Of a stretch of DNA of 16,456 nt, positions 13,853-16,456 are shown piece after piece. The translations under genes were made by a program, and so were the position numbers. Source of the stretch: DASXZH01 sp036502005 (GTDB lineage: Bacteria; Armatimonadota; Fimbriimonadia; Fimbriimonadales; Fimbriimonadaceae). Below the pieces are notes generated by a model. That model did not search any database, had not been told where the DNA came from, and saw only the letters and a list, made by a program, of their open reading frames with translations. Position 1 is the first letter of the stretch; every line of letters starts with the position of its first letter. Location: contig DASXZH010000040.1 of the NCBI GenBank assembly GCA_036502005.1, positions 1 through 16,456 on the forward strand, given 5' to 3'.

Positions 13853-14992
13853 CTACTTCTTTGCCGGAACGGTCTGCTGGGAATGAGCAGCAGGAGCCGG
13901 CTTATCGGGGTCCACAAATCGCCGGAAATCGACCCAAAGAACAGAAATAATCAGCAAGCCGACCAAGGCAAAACCAACCGAGTTCACAAGTCCTTGGATC
14001 TCGATGCTCAGCCTCTTCCCTCGTCGCAGCAACTCTGCAAACGCGACCGTCATCTGGCCGCCGTCAAGTGGATAAATAGGCAGCAAATTCATAATTCCCA
14101 GCGAAATGCTCAGCAATGCGGCCAGAAAGATAACCTGATAGGGCCCCTCTTTCGTCGCATCGCTCGTTGCCACCACAATGGTGCCTGGCCCTCCCATCAT
14201 GTCGCCAAAGTTACTCGGCTTCTTAAAAAGGGCTCCAAGGCCAATAACCATCTTAACGGGGGCTCTAACGGACTCTTCCACTGCTGCCCCAATCGGCAGC
14301 CTCTCAACCTTTGTAGTGGGATAGACCCCGATCTGGCCGCCATATGCTTCCCCTCCAACGGGATCACCGTTGATGTCAACGAGCGGCAGGGGAACATCCG
14401 ATTTCTTAGGGGTAAGAGTGACGTTTTCAATCTGCCCCTGGTGGTTTACTTCCATCGTAATCGGAGTTTCGGCGTGGGACCGCACTTCCGCCTGCATTTG
14501 GAACCACGTTGAAATGGGCTTGTTATCCACTTTCAGGACAAGATCCCCTTCCTTGAGGCCTGCTTTTTCCGCCGCAGATTTGCTGATTATCGGGCCCAAG
14601 TAAGGCGTTTGAACCTGCTGGCCAACTGTTGCGAAAAGCATTGTAAGCAGTACGATCCCCGCAAGAACGCTAAAGAGCGGTCCGGCAAAAAGAACAGAAA
14701 GCCTGGCCAGCGGCGATTTGCTGTAGAACCCATTTGGCACCTCGATCTCGCTTCCATCTTCTTGCGGGACCATGCCCTTTATGCGAACAAATCCTCCCAA
14801 GGGCAGCGGCCGAAAACTGTATTCGGTGCCCTTTCGTCGCATCCAAACCCACGCCGGTTTGCCAAGTCCAATGGAGAACTCTTCAACTTCCATCCGGTTC
14901 AACCTGGCGAACAGGAAATGGCCGTATTCATGGGCGGCCACCAGCACGGTGACCATCAACAGAAAAACGAGGGTTACGATAACGAAATGCAC
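13853..14992 (-). CDS. rseP: Site-2 intramembrane zinc protease RseP
   Basis: The 379-residue M50 metalloprotease cleaves membrane proteins, such as anti-sigma factors or signal-peptide remnants, inside the membrane. Helix 1 (about 3-20) ends at the zinc motif HEYGH (21-25). One PDZ domain spans about 128-200 (YLGPIISKSAAEKAGLKEGD). GGPGTI at 267-272 precedes the membrane-buried NLLPIYPLDGG (302-312), with D310 as the third zinc ligand. Further helices lie at about 100-121, 286-305 and 338-354, and the C-terminal tail is Pro/Ala/Lys-rich. E. coli RseP has two PDZ domains; a single PDZ as here is common in other phyla. The start is GTG at 14990-14992, 20 bp after dxr, with GAGG about 12 bases upstream. 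The substrate is not evident: no anti-sigma factor gene is present. Confidence 0.95.
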   Translation of the reverse strand: MHFVIVTLVFLLMVTVLVAAHEYGHFLFARLNRMEVEEFSIGLGKPAWVWMRRKGTEYSFRPLPLGGFVRIKGMVPQEDGSEIEVPNGFYSKSPLARLSVLFAGPLFSVLAGIVLLTMLFATVGQQVQTPYLGPIISKSAAEKAGLKEGDLVLKVDNKPISTWFQMQAEVRSHAETPITMEVNHQGQIENVTLTPKKSDVPLPLVDINGDPVGGEAYGGQIGVYPTTKVERLPIGAAVEESVRAPVKMVIGLGALFKKPSNFGDMMGGPGTIVVATSDATKEGPYQVIFLAALLSISLGIMNLLPIYPLDGGQMTVAFAELLRRGKRLSIEIQGLVNSVGFALVGLLIISVLWVDFRRFVDPDKPAPAAHSQQTVPAKK

Positions 14993-15012
14993 TTAGTTCA
15001 TGCCTCAGCCTA

Positions 15013-16128
15013 TCAACTCATAAGGGTCCGGGCTTGCTCTCTCGCCCAGCGGTCTGCTTCGAGCAGATTCTCTAACGACGGGGTGACGGGTTTGTGTCGT
15101 TCCATTACCTCGCTAACGATATCTACGATTTTAAGGAAAGATGTTTTGCCTGCAAGGAAGCCGTTTGCCGCTTCTTCGTTGGCCGCGTTCATAACGCAAG
15201 GCATTGTTCCCCCGGCTTTTACGCTCTTTCTGGCTAACGTTAAAGCTGGGAACGTTTCTTCATCTATCGCCTCAAACGTAAGGTTCGGCGTTTGCACCGG
15301 ATCCCAACTTTCAAGATTGTTGGCCTTTCGCTCCGGATACAGCAGCGCGTATTGAATGGGAAGCCTCATGTTTGGCCAACCAAGCTGCCCGAGAACGCTA
15401 CCATCCTTAAACTTCACTAGTGAGTGGACGATGCTTTGTGGATGAATTACCGCAGAAACTTGGTCGATACCGACATTAAACAGCCATTTCGCCTCAATGG
15501 TTTCAAGGGCCTTGTTCATGAGGGTGGCGGAATCGATGGTGATCTTCCCACCCATGTTCCAGGTGGGATGGGCGAGGGCGTTTTCGATGGTGACTTGTTC
15601 AAGTTCTTTTCTCGTCTTGCCCCGAAATGGGCCGCCGCTGGCCGTTAGAATAAGGCTTTCAACTTGCTCTGGCGTGTAGCCCTGCATGCACTGGAAAATG
15701 GCGCTGTGCTCGGAATCGACGGGGGTGAAAAGCGTGTTGTGCTGTTTTACAAGGGGCATAACAACTTCCCCCGCCGCAACCAGCACTTCCTTGCTGGCAA
15801 GGGCTATTTGTTTGCCCGCTTTGATGGCTTCGATCGTTGGCAACAGGCCTATTACCCCGGCAACTGCCACAACCACCATATCGCAGTCGCCCGTGGCGAG
15901 GTCGACGATGGCCTGCATCCCGCCCGGGATTCCGTTCTGGCCGGCTGCTCTTTCGTCGTATAGGGCCACGTTTTTGCACTTGAGCTTTTGCGCTTGAGCC
16001 TGCATCTCGCGGGCATTGCTTTTGGCAGCTAGGCCGACGACTTTAAGAAGGTCCGGATGTTGAAGCGCAACGTCGATCGTTTGCTTCCCGATGCTGCCGG
16101 TCGAGCCCAGTATGACAATACGCTTCAT
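15013..16128 (-). CDS. dxr: 1-deoxy-D-xylulose 5-phosphate reductoisomerase
   Basis: The 371-residue enzyme converts DXP to MEP with NADPH, the committed step of the non-mevalonate isoprenoid pathway, in the cytosol. Visible are the NADPH-binding GSTGSIG (8-14), ASKE (111-114) and the metal-site DSEH (138-141). SGGPFR (164-169), HPTWNMGGKITIDSAT (187-202) and NKALE (205-209, with E209 as ligand) follow, then HPQSIVHSLV and WPNMRLPIQYAL. The start is ATG 16126-16128, where the family begins (MKRIVILGSTGSIG). The frame stays open upstream to 16422, but that stretch is a heptamer repeat array and a dispersed element, not protein. No Shine-Dalgarno sequence is seen. It is the first gene of the operon with rseP and thpR, a frequent bacterial arrangement. 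Confidence 0.97.
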   Translation of the reverse strand: MKRIVILGSTGSIGKQTIDVALQHPDLLKVVGLAAKSNAREMQAQAQKLKCKNVALYDERAAGQNGIPGGMQAIVDLATGDCDMVVVAVAGVIGLLPTIEAIKAGKQIALASKEVLVAAGEVVMPLVKQHNTLFTPVDSEHSAIFQCMQGYTPEQVESLILTASGGPFRGKTRKELEQVTIENALAHPTWNMGGKITIDSATLMNKALETIEAKWLFNVGIDQVSAVIHPQSIVHSLVKFKDGSVLGQLGWPNMRLPIQYALLYPERKANNLESWDPVQTPNLTFEAIDEETFPALTLARKSVKAGGTMPCVMNAANEEAANGFLAGKTSFLKIVDIVSEVMERHKPVTPSLENLLEADRWAREQARTLMS

Positions 16129-16165
16129 GGTTGAGAGGATAGCGTAAATCGAAGATTGGGTGGGA

Positions 16166-16263
16166 AGTCGAACGTCGAAAGTCGAAAGGAGGAGGGGATG
16201 GCGGAAAGGAACGGAGTCGAAGGTCGAAAGTCGAAAGTCGAAGGATGGAGGGAATGGCGGATA
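16166..16263 (+). repeat. Composite heptamer array, AGTCGAA type (14 units)
   Basis: Fourteen 7-bp units are in strict register. AGTCGAA, CGTCGAA, AGTCGAA, then AGGAGGA, GGGGATG, GCGGAAA, GGAACGG, then AGTCGAA, GGTCGAA, AGTCGAA, AGTCGAA, GGATGGA, GGGAATG, GCGGATA. The block AGTCGAA-(AGGAGGA)-(GGGGATG)-GCGGAAA recurs 56 bp later as AGTCGAA-GGATGGA-GGGAATG-GCGGATA, a higher-order repeat. The complement of AGTCGAA is TTCGACT, the word found near the serpin and speE genes. It lies 37 bp upstream of the dxr start. Confidence 0.85.
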
Positions 16264-16366
16264 TATTTCGGAGGCGTTGTGCGTTTTTTGTGGGCAGTTG
16301 CGAAATCCACCCCGAAGGGGCATAGGCGTTAAAATAAGCCACCTTGGCATTCCCGCAGCCACAAAT

Positions 16367-16423
16367 CTCTCCCGAATGGAGAGGTCGGTGAGTCCGCGAA
16401 CCGGGAGAGGCGCGAGTCGCAAA
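16367..16423 (+). repeat. Dispersed intergenic element, GGTGAGTC-GCGAACCGG family, copy 2
   Basis: CTCTCC / GGAGAG (16367-16384) is followed by TCGGTGAGTCCGCGAACCGG, GAGAGG and a tail ending GCAAAC. It has the same structure as the copy at 9355-9424, with a shorter spacer before the tail. The rest of the 328-bp stretch 16129-16456 holds the heptamer array and about 100 bp (16264-16366) in which I see nothing definite. Confidence 0.7.
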
Positions 16424-16456
16424 CCTTGGAAATTATCTCTGGAAGACCTTATTTTA

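Noticed and set aside
14609..15355. 248-residue plus-strand open frame
   Set aside because: It is antisense to rseP and dxr, both of which are clear conserved genes.
16129..16422. N-terminal extension of dxr by 98 residues
   Set aside because: The extension translates heptamer repeats and a dispersed element. The DXR family starts at MKRIVILGSTGSIG, encoded from 16128.

Overview
The window looks like a chromosomal segment of a bacterium from the Armatimonadota (Fimbriimonadia-like). This is an inference from gene content, not a marker-gene assignment. The clues are tandem DUF1800 proteins, a short H-X9-DG-type prepilin-like protein, a lipoprotein serpin, several starts without a Shine-Dalgarno sequence, and gaps filled with 7-bp tandem repeats and small palindromic modules. 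Most genes lie on the minus strand. Only the IS end, a secreted metalloprotease and the prepilin-like gene are on the plus strand.

Layout. Positions 1-137 hold the last codons and right end of an IS481/IS3-type (rve) transposase element, which stops just outside the CCA end of tRNA-Arg(CCG) (149-224, minus). Next to it is an unusual 471-residue gene (254-1669, minus) that joins three phage-type Cys repeats to a membrane helix and a coiled coil. A small secreted HExxH metalloprotease follows (1769-2446, plus). A two-gene unit then encodes Rel (p)ppGpp synthetase/hydrolase and D-aminoacyl-tRNA deacylase, overlapping by GTGA (5272 to 2598). An orphan two-helix membrane protein (5905-5411) and two adjacent DUF1800 paralogues (9158-7692 and 7643-6183) come next. 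The prepilin-like gene (9452-10114) diverges from the DUF1800 pair. A serpin lipoprotein (11857-10472) and spermidine synthase (12741-11914) follow. The right end is a tight operon, dxr - rseP - thpR (16128 to 13262): isoprenoid precursor synthesis, site-2 protease, and 2',3'-cyclic phosphodiesterase.

The non-coding DNA is the most distinctive part. Four gaps carry 7-bp tandem arrays (CTCCGTT, TTTCGAC, TTTTTGA and AGTCGAA types); the TTCGACT word occurs at three separate sites and in both orientations. Other gaps hold two copies of a short element around a GGTGAGTC-GCGAACCGG core, a roughly 157-bp inverted-repeat element, a run of three perfect small palindromes resembling REP-type DNA, and a structured stretch ending in a strong terminator-like hairpin upstream of speE.

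I found no CRISPR array, rRNA or defence operon. The strongest leads are the triple Cys-repeat/coiled-coil protein, the heptamer arrays, the non-canonical Rel synthetase motif, the paired DUF1800 genes, and the possible structured RNA at 12828-12996.
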